64,000 bases of DNA from Mucilaginibacter saanensis. GTDB lineage: Bacteria > Bacteroidota > Bacteroidia > Sphingobacteriales > Sphingobacteriaceae. Below, in pieces: positions 33,751-40,889 of this stretch. The DNA lies in assembly GCF_014200575.1 (NCBI RefSeq), contig NZ_JACHBZ010000007.1:239146-303145 (forward strand). The letters run 5' to 3'. Under the pieces are notes generated by a model. The model saw only the letters and a program-made list of their open reading frames with translations, searched no databases and was not told the origin of the DNA. Numbering within the stretch: the stretch's first letter is position 1; each line of letters opens with the position of its first letter. Both the position numbers and the translations under genes were made by a program.

Positions 33751-34626
33751 CTATAAAACGTTTAACAGTTGTTCTTTAATTTTTTCAAGCTCCTCTTTCA
33801 TACCCACTACCAGTTTTTGAATGTTGGCGTCGTTTGCTTTTGAGCCCAGGGTGTTTATTTCGCGACCAATTTCCTGTGATATGAAGCCCAGTTTTTTGCC
33901 GTTTGCATCGGCATTTTTCAGGGTTTCAATAAAATATTCGCAATGTGTTTTAAGCCTTATTTTTTCCTCGGTAATATCAAGCTTATCAATGTAGTATATC
34001 AGTTCCTGCTCAAAGCGGTTTTGGTCAATAACCTCGCGGTTAGCAGCTTCACTTAAAAATGTATTTAAACGTTCACGTATCAGTGGTACACGTTTAGGAT
34101 CTTCAACCTCTACCAGCTCCAGGTTTTTAAGGATAATGCCTATGCGGTATTTCAGGTCGTTCTCCAGTACGTTACCTTCATCAGCCCTGAATTGCTGAAA
34201 AGCAGCCAATGCCTGCTGAAATGTTTTTTCAACAAGTTTCCATTCGTCTTCAGATACCGTTTCGTCGTCGTATTTAACCACCTCGGGCAGGCCCAGGGCA
34301 AGCTGCAGCAAATTAGTAGCCGGCTCATTGAGCTCCTGGCTTACTTCTTTTAGCTGCTGATAGTATTGTTTGAGTAAAACCTTATCAATGCCGGCTGCCT
34401 TTACAGCGGCATTAACCTGCTCAACATTGATGGATAAATTTACTTTACCACGTTCAATTTGCTTGCTGCAATCGTTACGTAACTGAAATTCTTTTTCAGA
34501 AAATATTTTGGGCAAGCGCAATGATAGCTCGAGAAATTTACTGTTCAGGGATTTGATCTCAACGGTATATTTTGTATTACCCGAATCAAAACTGGCAATT
34601 CCATACCCTGTCATGGATTTTATCAT
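33751..34626 (-). CDS. YicC family protein
   Basis: A 291-residue YicC-family protein. MIKSMTGYGIASFDSGN at the N-terminus and REINTLGSKANDANIQKLVV near the C-terminus are signatures of the family; recent work links YicC-type proteins to RNA cleavage, but the role in Bacteroidota is not settled. Start at ATG 34626. Its position before gmk is conserved in many bacteria and fits an operon here (86-bp gap). Confidence 0.93.
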   Translation of the reverse strand: MIKSMTGYGIASFDSGNTKYTVEIKSLNSKFLELSLRLPKIFSEKEFQLRNDCSKQIERGKVNLSINVEQVNAAVKAAGIDKVLLKQYYQQLKEVSQELNEPATNLLQLALGLPEVVKYDDETVSEDEWKLVEKTFQQALAAFQQFRADEGNVLENDLKYRIGIILKNLELVEVEDPKRVPLIRERLNTFLSEAANREVIDQNRFEQELIYYIDKLDITEEKIRLKTHCEYFIETLKNADANGKKLGFISQEIGREINTLGSKANDANIQKLVVGMKEELEKIKEQLLNVL

Positions 34627-34666
34627 GTGCAAAGATATGTTTTTTGTTTTGAGTTAGAAAGGGCTG

Positions 34667-34790
34667 GGAAAAGTCCGGAAGACCGAAAGTTTCGGAGTCG
34701 GAAAGAAATATATAAGGTCGAAATTCTTGAACTTATTAACTTCGGGGCCCCTTCTCGACCTCCTAGCGTCTTTAACATTTTTTTACATTA
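34667..34790. repeat. CCGGAAGACCGAAAG-type intergenic repeat (low confidence)
   Basis: The sequence AAGTCCGGAAGACCGAAAG and GGAGTCGGAAAG at 34671-34705 are related short direct copies, and a segment at 34738-34770 (CTTCGGGGCCCCTTCTCGAC) reads as their approximate inverse. It looks like another dispersed repeat between the yicC-like gene and the plus-strand gene at 34822. Confidence 0.4.
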
Positions 34791-34821
34791 GGTATAAAAT
34801 ACAGTTGGTATATTTACATTA

Positions 34822-35601
34822 ATGCATTATCGCTTATCCCTGCTTGTACTAATTTGCTTTTGTTCTGTTTTAAAGGCATCGGCCCAGGAGTTTACCCTTA
34901 AGGGTGTTATCTCCAAAAAAAGCTCGCCCGAACGCGTGGGCCAGGTTTTGATCAAGGATTTAAAAACAAATACCCTCATGATCAGTGATGATCTGGGGTG
35001 GTTTGCTATTAAAACATCTATCGGCGACACCTTGCTTTTTAGCAAGGACGAATATACTCCGCAGAAAGTGGTGGTGTTGAATAACAGCGATATGCCGGTA
35101 TACCTGCAGCCCGTTATACGGCTTAGCGAGGTTAAAATTCTGGGGCAAACCAAAAAGCAGGAGCTGAATGATATCATGAGCGATTACCGCAAGCAAGGTA
35201 CTTTTTATAGTGGAAAACCTCCTGTGCTATCCTTTTTAACCAATCCGATTACCGGGCTTTATGAGCTTTTTGGTAAAACCCCGGGCCGTGCACGCCGCTT
35301 TGCCAACTTTTCAAAAGGCGAAGCCGAGCAGGCCGAAGTTAACAAACGATATAATGTTAATTTTGTGAAACAGTTTACCAAACTGCCTACAGATAGTGCC
35401 GCACGCCGGTTTATGAATTACTACACCCCATCATTCGAAGACCTGAAGGGTTGGAATGATTATGACCTGATCAAGCATACCCAGAAATCATACGAATATT
35501 ATAAGAATAGCAGCGAAAAGGATCGCCTTGAGGAGTTAAATTCACCAACTTTTATAAAGAAGGATACCACGCTTAAGCTATCCTCGCCAGGACAAAATTA
35601 A
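34822..35601 (+). CDS. Exported carboxypeptidase-regulatory-like domain protein
   Basis: A 259-residue protein with signal peptide LSLLVLICFCSVLKASA-Q and a CarboxypepD_reg-like beta sandwich (FTLKGVISKKSSPERVGQ, then DDLGWFAIKTSIGDTLLFSK), a fold often used in surface proteins. The C-terminal part is helical and charged (FANFSKGEAEQAEVNKRY, HTQKSYEYYKNSSEKDR). Similar unassigned proteins are frequent in Bacteroidota. Convergent with rnc. Confidence 0.8.
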   Translation: MHYRLSLLVLICFCSVLKASAQEFTLKGVISKKSSPERVGQVLIKDLKTNTLMISDDLGWFAIKTSIGDTLLFSKDEYTPQKVVVLNNSDMPVYLQPVIRLSEVKILGQTKKQELNDIMSDYRKQGTFYSGKPPVLSFLTNPITGLYELFGKTPGRARRFANFSKGEAEQAEVNKRYNVNFVKQFTKLPTDSAARRFMNYYTPSFEDLKGWNDYDLIKHTQKSYEYYKNSSEKDRLEELNSPTFIKKDTTLKLSSPGQN

Positions 35602-35646
35602 AACTGTAAGGGTATTGTTGATTTATACGCTGGTGAAAGGGAATAA

Positions 35647-36372
35647 TTAAATGCCCAGTGTTTCACATGCCTTTTCGGCAGCCAGTTTTTCGGCGTTCTT
35701 TTTACTGAATTCCTTGCCTTCGCCCATTACTTCGCCATCAACATTGGCTTGTACGGTAAATAGCTTATTGCTTTCGCCTTCCTGGTTAGTTACCAGTTCA
35801 AAAGTAATATCCCTGCCATGGCGCTGGCACCACTCAATCAACTTACTTTTAAAATTGGTTTCGGTTTGTTCCAGTTTATGGATATCTATATGCGATTTAA
35901 TGATATGGTTGATCAGGAAGCTTTTTGTAAAATCATAGCCTTTATCCAGATAAACGGCACCTACCAGCGCTTCAAATGCATCGCCAAGGAGGGATCCCTG
36001 CCTGCTGGAGTTAAGCATACGGCTATCATACTCAATCAGTTTATCAAAACCAAGCTTGCGACCAAGCTGGTTAAGGTTTACCCTGCTCACAATTTTTGAG
36101 CGCAGTTCAGTTAAAAAGCCTTCATCCTCATAGGGGTACAGCTTAAAAAGCACTTCGGCCACTACGCTGCCCAATACGGCATCACCCAAAAACTCCAAAC
36201 GCTCGTTGCTGTTTTTTACCCCTTTTTTAACATTTTGGGCAACTGACTTATGCCTGAATGCTAAACGGTATAAAGACAAATTGCCCGGCACAAAACCGAG
36301 CAAATTCTTTAAAATCTTAACGTATTTTCTATTGGGTGATATATAAAGCTTGTAAAACTGACTTATAGGCAT
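35647..36372 (-). CDS. rnc: Ribonuclease III
   Basis: A 241-residue RNase III that cuts double-stranded RNA. The signature NERLEFLGDAVLGSVVAE carries the catalytic Glu/Asp, with a second acidic site in LLGDAFEALVGAVYLDKG; the C-terminal dsRNA-binding domain follows (FKSKLIEWCQRHGRDITFEL, ending KNAEKLAAEKACETL). An N-terminal extension of about 25 residues precedes the domain. ATG at 36372; one codon upstream is only TTG. Last gene of acpP-fabF-rnc. Confidence 0.96.
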   Translation of the reverse strand: MPISQFYKLYISPNRKYVKILKNLLGFVPGNLSLYRLAFRHKSVAQNVKKGVKNSNERLEFLGDAVLGSVVAEVLFKLYPYEDEGFLTELRSKIVSRVNLNQLGRKLGFDKLIEYDSRMLNSSRQGSLLGDAFEALVGAVYLDKGYDFTKSFLINHIIKSHIDIHKLEQTETNFKSKLIEWCQRHGRDITFELVTNQEGESNKLFTVQANVDGEVMGEGKEFSKKNAEKLAAEKACETLGI

Positions 36373-36382
36373 CAAACCACAA

Positions 36383-37636
36383 TTAATCTTCGTATTTTTT
36401 GAATATCACAGAAGCGTTATGACCGCCAAAACCAAATCCGTTGCTTTGAACTATCCTGATATCGCGTTTTTGAGCTGCGTTAAAAGTGAAGTTTATTTTA
36501 GGATCAAAAGCAGGATCATCAGTAAAGTGGTTAATAGTTGGTGGGATGATACCGTTTTTTAAAGCCAGTATAGATGCAATAGCTTCAACCGCGCCGGCAG
36601 CACCTAACAGGTGACCTGTCATTGATTTGGTTGAACTGATATTTATACGATAAATATCATTGCCAAAAACATCATGTATCGCTTTAATTTCCTGCGGATC
36701 GCCGATTGGTGTTGATGTTCCGTGAACATTCACATAGTCAATATCAGCAGGGGTAAGGTTAGCATCTTGCAAAGCCGACCGCATAACCAATGCCGCGCCA
36801 AGCCCATCAGGGTGTGGTGCAGTCATGTGATAAGCATCAGCGCTCATGCCACCGCCCATCATTTCGGCATAAATTTTAGCGCCGCGGGCTTTGGCATGCT
36901 CGAGCTCTTCTAAAATTATGGTACCGGCACCTTCACCAGCTACAAAACCGTCCCTGTCCAGATCAAACGGACGTGATGCCGTTGCCGGATCATCATTACG
37001 GGTTGATAATGCGTGCATAGCGTTAAAACCGCCAATACCTGCTTCGTTGATAATGGCTTCAGAACCACCGCTTATAAACATATTAGCTTTACCCAAACGG
37101 ATGTAGTTAAATGAATCTATAAGTGAATTGTTTGATGAAGCACAAGCAGAAACAGTTGAAAAATTTGGTCCGCGCAGGCCGTATTTAATAGAGATATGGC
37201 CAGGAGCAATATCCGCTATCATTTTGGGTATAAAGAAAGGGTTAAAACGGGGAGATCCATCGCCTTTAGCAAAGTTCATAACCTCGTCCAGGAAAGTTTT
37301 TAAACCTCCAATACCTGAACCCCAGATAACTCCTATACGGCTGGTATCTAACTTTTCGAAATTTAATCCCGCGTCTTTTACGGCTTCCTCGGTTGAGAAA
37401 AGCGCGTATTGAACAAAAGGATCTAATTTACGGGCGTCTTTACGGCCCAAAAAACCATCCGCATCAAAGTTCTTTACTTCGCATGCGAATTTAGTTTTGA
37501 ACTTTTCAGTATCAAAACTTTTGATTAAGGCAGCGCCACTTACCCCATTGATCAAACCGTTCCAGTATTCTGAAACTGTGTTACCAATAGGAGTAAGTGC
37601 TCCAAGCCCGGTTACTACAACTCTTTTGAACTCCAT
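36383..37636 (-). CDS. fabF: Beta-ketoacyl-ACP synthase II
   Basis: A 417-residue FabF, the elongating condensing enzyme of fatty acid synthesis. Nucleophile Cys165 in TVSACASSNNS, and the two His in VHGTSTPIGD and TGHLLGAAGAV. NGFGFGGHN at the C-terminus is the oxyanion loop. It lies 19 bp after acpP and 10 bp before rnc, an order conserved across Bacteroidota and many other bacteria. Confidence 0.97.
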   Translation of the reverse strand: MEFKRVVVTGLGALTPIGNTVSEYWNGLINGVSGAALIKSFDTEKFKTKFACEVKNFDADGFLGRKDARKLDPFVQYALFSTEEAVKDAGLNFEKLDTSRIGVIWGSGIGGLKTFLDEVMNFAKGDGSPRFNPFFIPKMIADIAPGHISIKYGLRGPNFSTVSACASSNNSLIDSFNYIRLGKANMFISGGSEAIINEAGIGGFNAMHALSTRNDDPATASRPFDLDRDGFVAGEGAGTIILEELEHAKARGAKIYAEMMGGGMSADAYHMTAPHPDGLGAALVMRSALQDANLTPADIDYVNVHGTSTPIGDPQEIKAIHDVFGNDIYRINISSTKSMTGHLLGAAGAVEAIASILALKNGIIPPTINHFTDDPAFDPKINFTFNAAQKRDIRIVQSNGFGFGGHNASVIFKKYED

Positions 37637-37655
37637 TTAATCCAGTTAGGGAGTC

Positions 37656-37892
37656 TTATTTAACGTTTTTTTCAAGGTAAGCAACAGCCTGACCTACAGT
37701 ACCGATAGTTTCAGCCTGATCGTCAGGAATAGCCACGTTAAATTCTTTTTCAAACTCCATGATTAATTCCACGGTGTCTAACGAGTCGGCACCAAGATCG
37801 TTGGTGAAACTCGCTTCTGGCGTAACTTCACTTTCGTCAACACCCAGTTTTTCTACGATAATAGCTTTTACTCTTGAAGCGATATCAGACAT
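37656..37892 (-). CDS. acpP: Acyl carrier protein
   Basis: A 78-residue ACP. Ser37 in [13 protein letters not shown] receives the phosphopantetheine arm. Acidic helices II and III ([18 protein letters not shown]) are typical. First gene of acpP-fabF-rnc. A -7-like element CAAATCTA lies at 37956-37963 on the proper strand, but its -33 partner is not well spaced. Confidence 0.97.
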   Translation of the reverse strand: MSDIASRVKAIIVEKLGVDESEVTPEASFTNDLGADSLDTVELIMEFEKEFNVAIPDDQAETIGTVGQAVAYLEKNVK

Positions 37893-38017
37893 AGTCTTTA
37901 TAGTTTAATGATTAATAAAAATTCAGTGCAAAGAAAAATAAATTCTGTCAATTATCAAATCTAAAACTTTTACAATATATTTCGTTAACAAAATTTTATT
38001 CAAAGGGTTTCGATTTG

Positions 38018-38025
38018 TATTTTTG
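38018..38025 (+). promoter_or_regulatory. Possible -7 element of the IPExxxVDY gene
   Basis: TATTTTTG matches TAnnTTTG exactly. A TTTG -33 element is missing at the right distance, and the start codon at 38041 would leave a leader of only about 10 bases. Low certainty. Confidence 0.25.
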
Positions 38026-38040
38026 ACGACGGTAAAAGTA

Positions 38041-38466
38041 ATGATTTTGAACAGGAAATTTTTAAAGTTTGAGATCGATTTTGATTTTGTGCTTATTGCG
38101 GTCACAACTTCACTAAAAGATTACAGGGTTTGTTATCTTATCAATAAGTTTTTAAACTTTAATTTTATTAAATCAAACGATCTTTCTGTTGATATTTATC
38201 AGGGAAGTGAGCCGGTATTGTTTTCTTTATACCATTATCAATGGGAAACCACCGAAACAGATTTTTATTTTATTGGCAATAAAGGCTCTGAGGGCTATTT
38301 AGTACCCGAAATTAAAAGCGCCGATTATTTTTTGATGATCAGAAATTATATTGATGATGACGACCTTGACAATCTCATTTCGACCATAAATAAGATACCC
38401 GAAATTGTTGCCGCCGTAAAGATTGATCCGAAAAAAATAAAATCACGCGAAAATCTGTTATTTTAG
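38041..38466 (+). CDS. IPExxxVDY family protein
   Basis: A 141-residue small protein. IPEIVAAVKID near the C-terminus is a variant of the namesake motif (final Tyr replaced and extended by KKIKSRENLLF). The N-terminal KFLKFEIDFDFVLIAVTTSL fits the family, whose function is unknown. The position between acpP (divergent) and pyk (65 bp downstream, same strand) is the usual one for this family. Start taken at ATG 38041; the upstream alternative is TTG. Confidence 0.85.
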   Translation: MILNRKFLKFEIDFDFVLIAVTTSLKDYRVCYLINKFLNFNFIKSNDLSVDIYQGSEPVLFSLYHYQWETTETDFYFIGNKGSEGYLVPEIKSADYFLMIRNYIDDDDLDNLISTINKIPEIVAAVKIDPKKIKSRENLLF

Positions 38467-38481
38467 CGCAAAATTTTAAAA

Positions 38482-38500
38482 TAGTGTTGGTTTTACACTA
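38482..38500 (+). promoter_or_regulatory. Inverted repeat TAGTGT-N7-ACACTA upstream of pyk
   Basis: Perfect 6-bp arms (38482-38487, 38495-38500) lie 31 bp before the pyk ATG, a possible operator or leader hairpin. Chance occurrence cannot be excluded. Confidence 0.3.
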
Positions 38501-38531
38501 AATATAATGTAAGCCAGTTAACCATAACAAT

Positions 38532-39968
38532 ATGAAATTATACTATAACCGTACTAAAATTGTTGCCACCATGGGCCCGGCATCAGCTAAGAAAGAAGTT
38601 TTATTAGCCATGATAAAAGCCGGTGTTAATGTTTGCCGCCTTAATTTTTCGCATGGAAGGCCCGAAGATCACAAAGCCGTGATTGATACCATACGCGAAA
38701 TTAATGAACAATATAAGACCAATGTAGGTATCCTGGCCGATTTACAGGGCCCTAAAATCCGTATTGGTTTAGTAAAAGATGGAGGTATACACTTGGTTAA
38801 CGGAACACAAATTAAAATTACTACCCAGGAGTGCATCGGTAATGATGAGCAGATCTACATTACTTATGATACCTTCCCTCAGGATGTGCAGGCTGATGAA
38901 ATTATTTTGCTTGATGACGGAAAACTTCAACTAAGGGTTATTGAAACCAACAGGCTTGATACCGTAATTTGCGAAGTTGTACACGGTGGTATATTAACAT
39001 CACGTAAAGGTGTTAACCTGCCAAATACCAAAGTATCTATCCCAAGCTTAACTGAAGAGGATCTGATTAACCTGCAGTTTGCATTAAAATATGATGTAGA
39101 GTGGATTGGTTTATCATTTGTACGTACCGGACAGGACATTATTGAATTAAAACAAATTATTGCCCAAAGCGGTAAAGCTGCCAGGGTTATAGCCAAAGTT
39201 GAAAAGCCGGAAGCTATTGATAATATTGACGAAATTATTGCCGCTACCGATGGTGTGATGGTGGCCCGTGGTGATTTGGGTGTTGAAATGCCGTTAGAAG
39301 AAGTGCCTTTGCTGCAAAAAATGATTGCAAGCAAATGCCGTGCAGCTTCAAAACCAGTAATTGTGGCTACACAAATGCTGGAGTCAATGATCACTACGCC
39401 GCGCCCTACACGTGCTGAGGTTAATGACGTGGCCAACTCTGTATTGGACGGCGCTGATGCAGTGATGCTGAGCGGCGAAACATCTGTTGGTGAGTTCCCG
39501 GTTATTGTTATTGAAACCATGGCTAAAATTGTGCGCAACGTGGAAGAGTTTGGTTACAGCTTTAATACCTCAAAGGTTGAAAATGCCGATCCTGCTTCAG
39601 TAAATTACCTGAGCGATGCAGTTTGCGAGTCGGCAGTGCACCTGGCGCAGCATACCAACGCAGTAGGTATTGTGTCAATGACCACATCTGGTTACACTGC
39701 GTTCCAGATTTCAAGCCACAGACCTCAGGCAAGTACTTACATATTTACATCAAACAAGCAATTATTAAATGCGCTTAGTTTGGTTTGGGGTGTACGCTCT
39801 TTTTACTATGACCAGTTGGAAAGTACTGATCAAACCATCAGCGATGTAAATAACACCCTTAAAGCTCAGGGCCTTATTCAAACCGGCGATGTGGTGATCA
39901 ATACCGCTGCTGTACCTATTATTAAACAAGGTAAAACCAATATGCTTAGAGTAAGTATTGTTGAATAA
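38532..39968 (+). CDS. pyk: Pyruvate kinase
   Basis: A 478-residue pyruvate kinase (PEP + ADP to pyruvate + ATP). TKIVATMGPAS at the N-terminus, VCRLNFSHGRPEDHK, metal/PEP site VARGDLGVEMPLEEVP and the signature MLESMITTPRPTRAEVNDVA. Length fits the short form without an extra C-terminal domain. It follows the IPExxxVDY gene and ends in a strong terminator. Confidence 0.97.
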   Translation: MKLYYNRTKIVATMGPASAKKEVLLAMIKAGVNVCRLNFSHGRPEDHKAVIDTIREINEQYKTNVGILADLQGPKIRIGLVKDGGIHLVNGTQIKITTQECIGNDEQIYITYDTFPQDVQADEIILLDDGKLQLRVIETNRLDTVICEVVHGGILTSRKGVNLPNTKVSIPSLTEEDLINLQFALKYDVEWIGLSFVRTGQDIIELKQIIAQSGKAARVIAKVEKPEAIDNIDEIIAATDGVMVARGDLGVEMPLEEVPLLQKMIASKCRAASKPVIVATQMLESMITTPRPTRAEVNDVANSVLDGADAVMLSGETSVGEFPVIVIETMAKIVRNVEEFGYSFNTSKVENADPASVNYLSDAVCESAVHLAQHTNAVGIVSMTTSGYTAFQISSHRPQASTYIFTSNKQLLNALSLVWGVRSFYYDQLESTDQTISDVNNTLKAQGLIQTGDVVINTAAVPIIKQGKTNMLRVSIVE

Positions 39969-39992
39969 TCTTATTTAAAAGATACTTTTAAT

Positions 39993-40026
39993 AAAAAGGC
40001 TCGCCGTTAACCGGTGAGCCTTTTTT
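39993..40026 (+). terminator. Rho-independent terminator of pyk
   Basis: AAAAAGGCTCGCCG (39993-40006) pairs with CCGGTGAGCC (40011-40020) around a TTAA loop, followed by six T. About 25 bp after the pyk stop. Confidence 0.9.
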
Positions 40027-40084
40027 GTTGGGTGGTGCCGAATGTCTGCCTCACTCTGTCTTTCAAAGGGCACAACAAGCAAAT

Positions 40085-40124
40085 CAAAGTCCTCTCCTTT
40101 GGAGAGAATTTAGGAGAGGTTACT
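40085..40124. repeat. Single REP-like arm next to the thioredoxin-like gene stop
   Basis: On the minus strand: CCTCTCC, TAAAT, CTCTCC, AAA, GGAGAGG, ACTTT, the same plan as one arm of the doublets at 1243, 17713 and 33004. Only one copy is seen here. It begins right at the stop codon of the gene on the minus strand. Confidence 0.65.
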
Positions 40125-40608
40125 TCTCATAACTTTTAGGATCAAGCGCCGCCGGCGACCAGCCTTTCAAAAAATCCATAACTTTTTCTTTGCTGTGGCC
40201 CTTGCCTTGTTCCAGGTAACCGGAATTTTGGGTATGCAGGCGATTTCCCTTATCGTCAAGCACTACAAACACCGGAAAACCGAATCGTTGGGGATAACCG
40301 AGGCTGGCTAAAACAGCTTCATTCTTGTTTTCTTTACTGTAGTTTACGTGCAAAACAACATAGTTATCATGTAGGTATTTATTTAATTCGGCGTCATTAG
40401 TTACCAGGTCATTAAATCGCAGGCACCATATACACCAGTTACCGCCAATTTGTAAAAGCACATTTTTATGCTCAGTTGCAGCCTTTTTTACGGCGGCGGC
40501 AATGTCTGTCCGGGCATCAGCATCGGGGTTATATATATGGGGTTTATCCTGCGCTTTTGAGCTCAGTGTAAAAGCAGTTATCAGGGCTATAAAAAATAAT
40601 TTCTTCAT
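40120..40608 (-). CDS. Exported thioredoxin-fold protein
   Basis: A 162-residue protein with signal peptide FFIALITAFTLSSKA-Q and a thioredoxin-like domain with redox pair Cys59-Ile-Trp-Cys62 (IGGNWCIWCLRFND). FGFPVFVVLDDKGNRLH contains the cis-Pro. Probably a periplasmic thiol-disulfide protein. Stop codon abuts the REP-like arm. Confidence 0.9.
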   Translation of the reverse strand: MKKLFFIALITAFTLSSKAQDKPHIYNPDADARTDIAAAVKKAATEHKNVLLQIGGNWCIWCLRFNDLVTNDAELNKYLHDNYVVLHVNYSKENKNEAVLASLGYPQRFGFPVFVVLDDKGNRLHTQNSGYLEQGKGHSKEKVMDFLKGWSPAALDPKSYEK

Positions 40609-40778
40609 ATTTAAATACTTATAATTTAATTCACTTATACTTTATAATACTATCTGTAAATGATAGGCTGTAAGCTACAAAATATCAGCAAAGAGTTATG
40701 GATTTTAATTTTAAACATGTTTAATGTGCTGTTAATTAGTTAATTATAATTCAATTTGCTACCTAGGGGCACATTACA

Positions 40779-40854
40779 CACACAGTGTGGATAACTCTGA
40801 AATAAAAGCCAATTGCGATAATAATAAATTTGAGTAAAACACCCTTAGTGTTTT
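40779..40854 (+). promoter_or_regulatory. Two palindromes upstream of nrdJ
   Basis: CACACAGTGTG (40779-40789) and AAAACACCCTTAGTGTTTT (40836-40854) both have ACAC-GTGT half sites. They resemble NrdR boxes in the half sites, but the spacing between halves (1-5 bases) is shorter than the usual 8. They lie 36 to 111 bp before the nrdJ ATG, where an operator could act. Confidence 0.35.
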
Positions 40855-40889
40855 GAAATAGTACTTACACATCTTCAAACTATTATACT

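Noticed and set aside
38927..39538. 203-codon open frame antisense to pyk
   Set aside because: It is a shadow of the conserved pyruvate kinase; no domain or sensible composition (Ser/Thr/Ile-rich).
40609..40889. Cobalamin riboswitch before the B12-dependent ribonucleotide reductase
   Set aside because: Looked for the B12 box and related stems; not seen. Only short palindromes are present.
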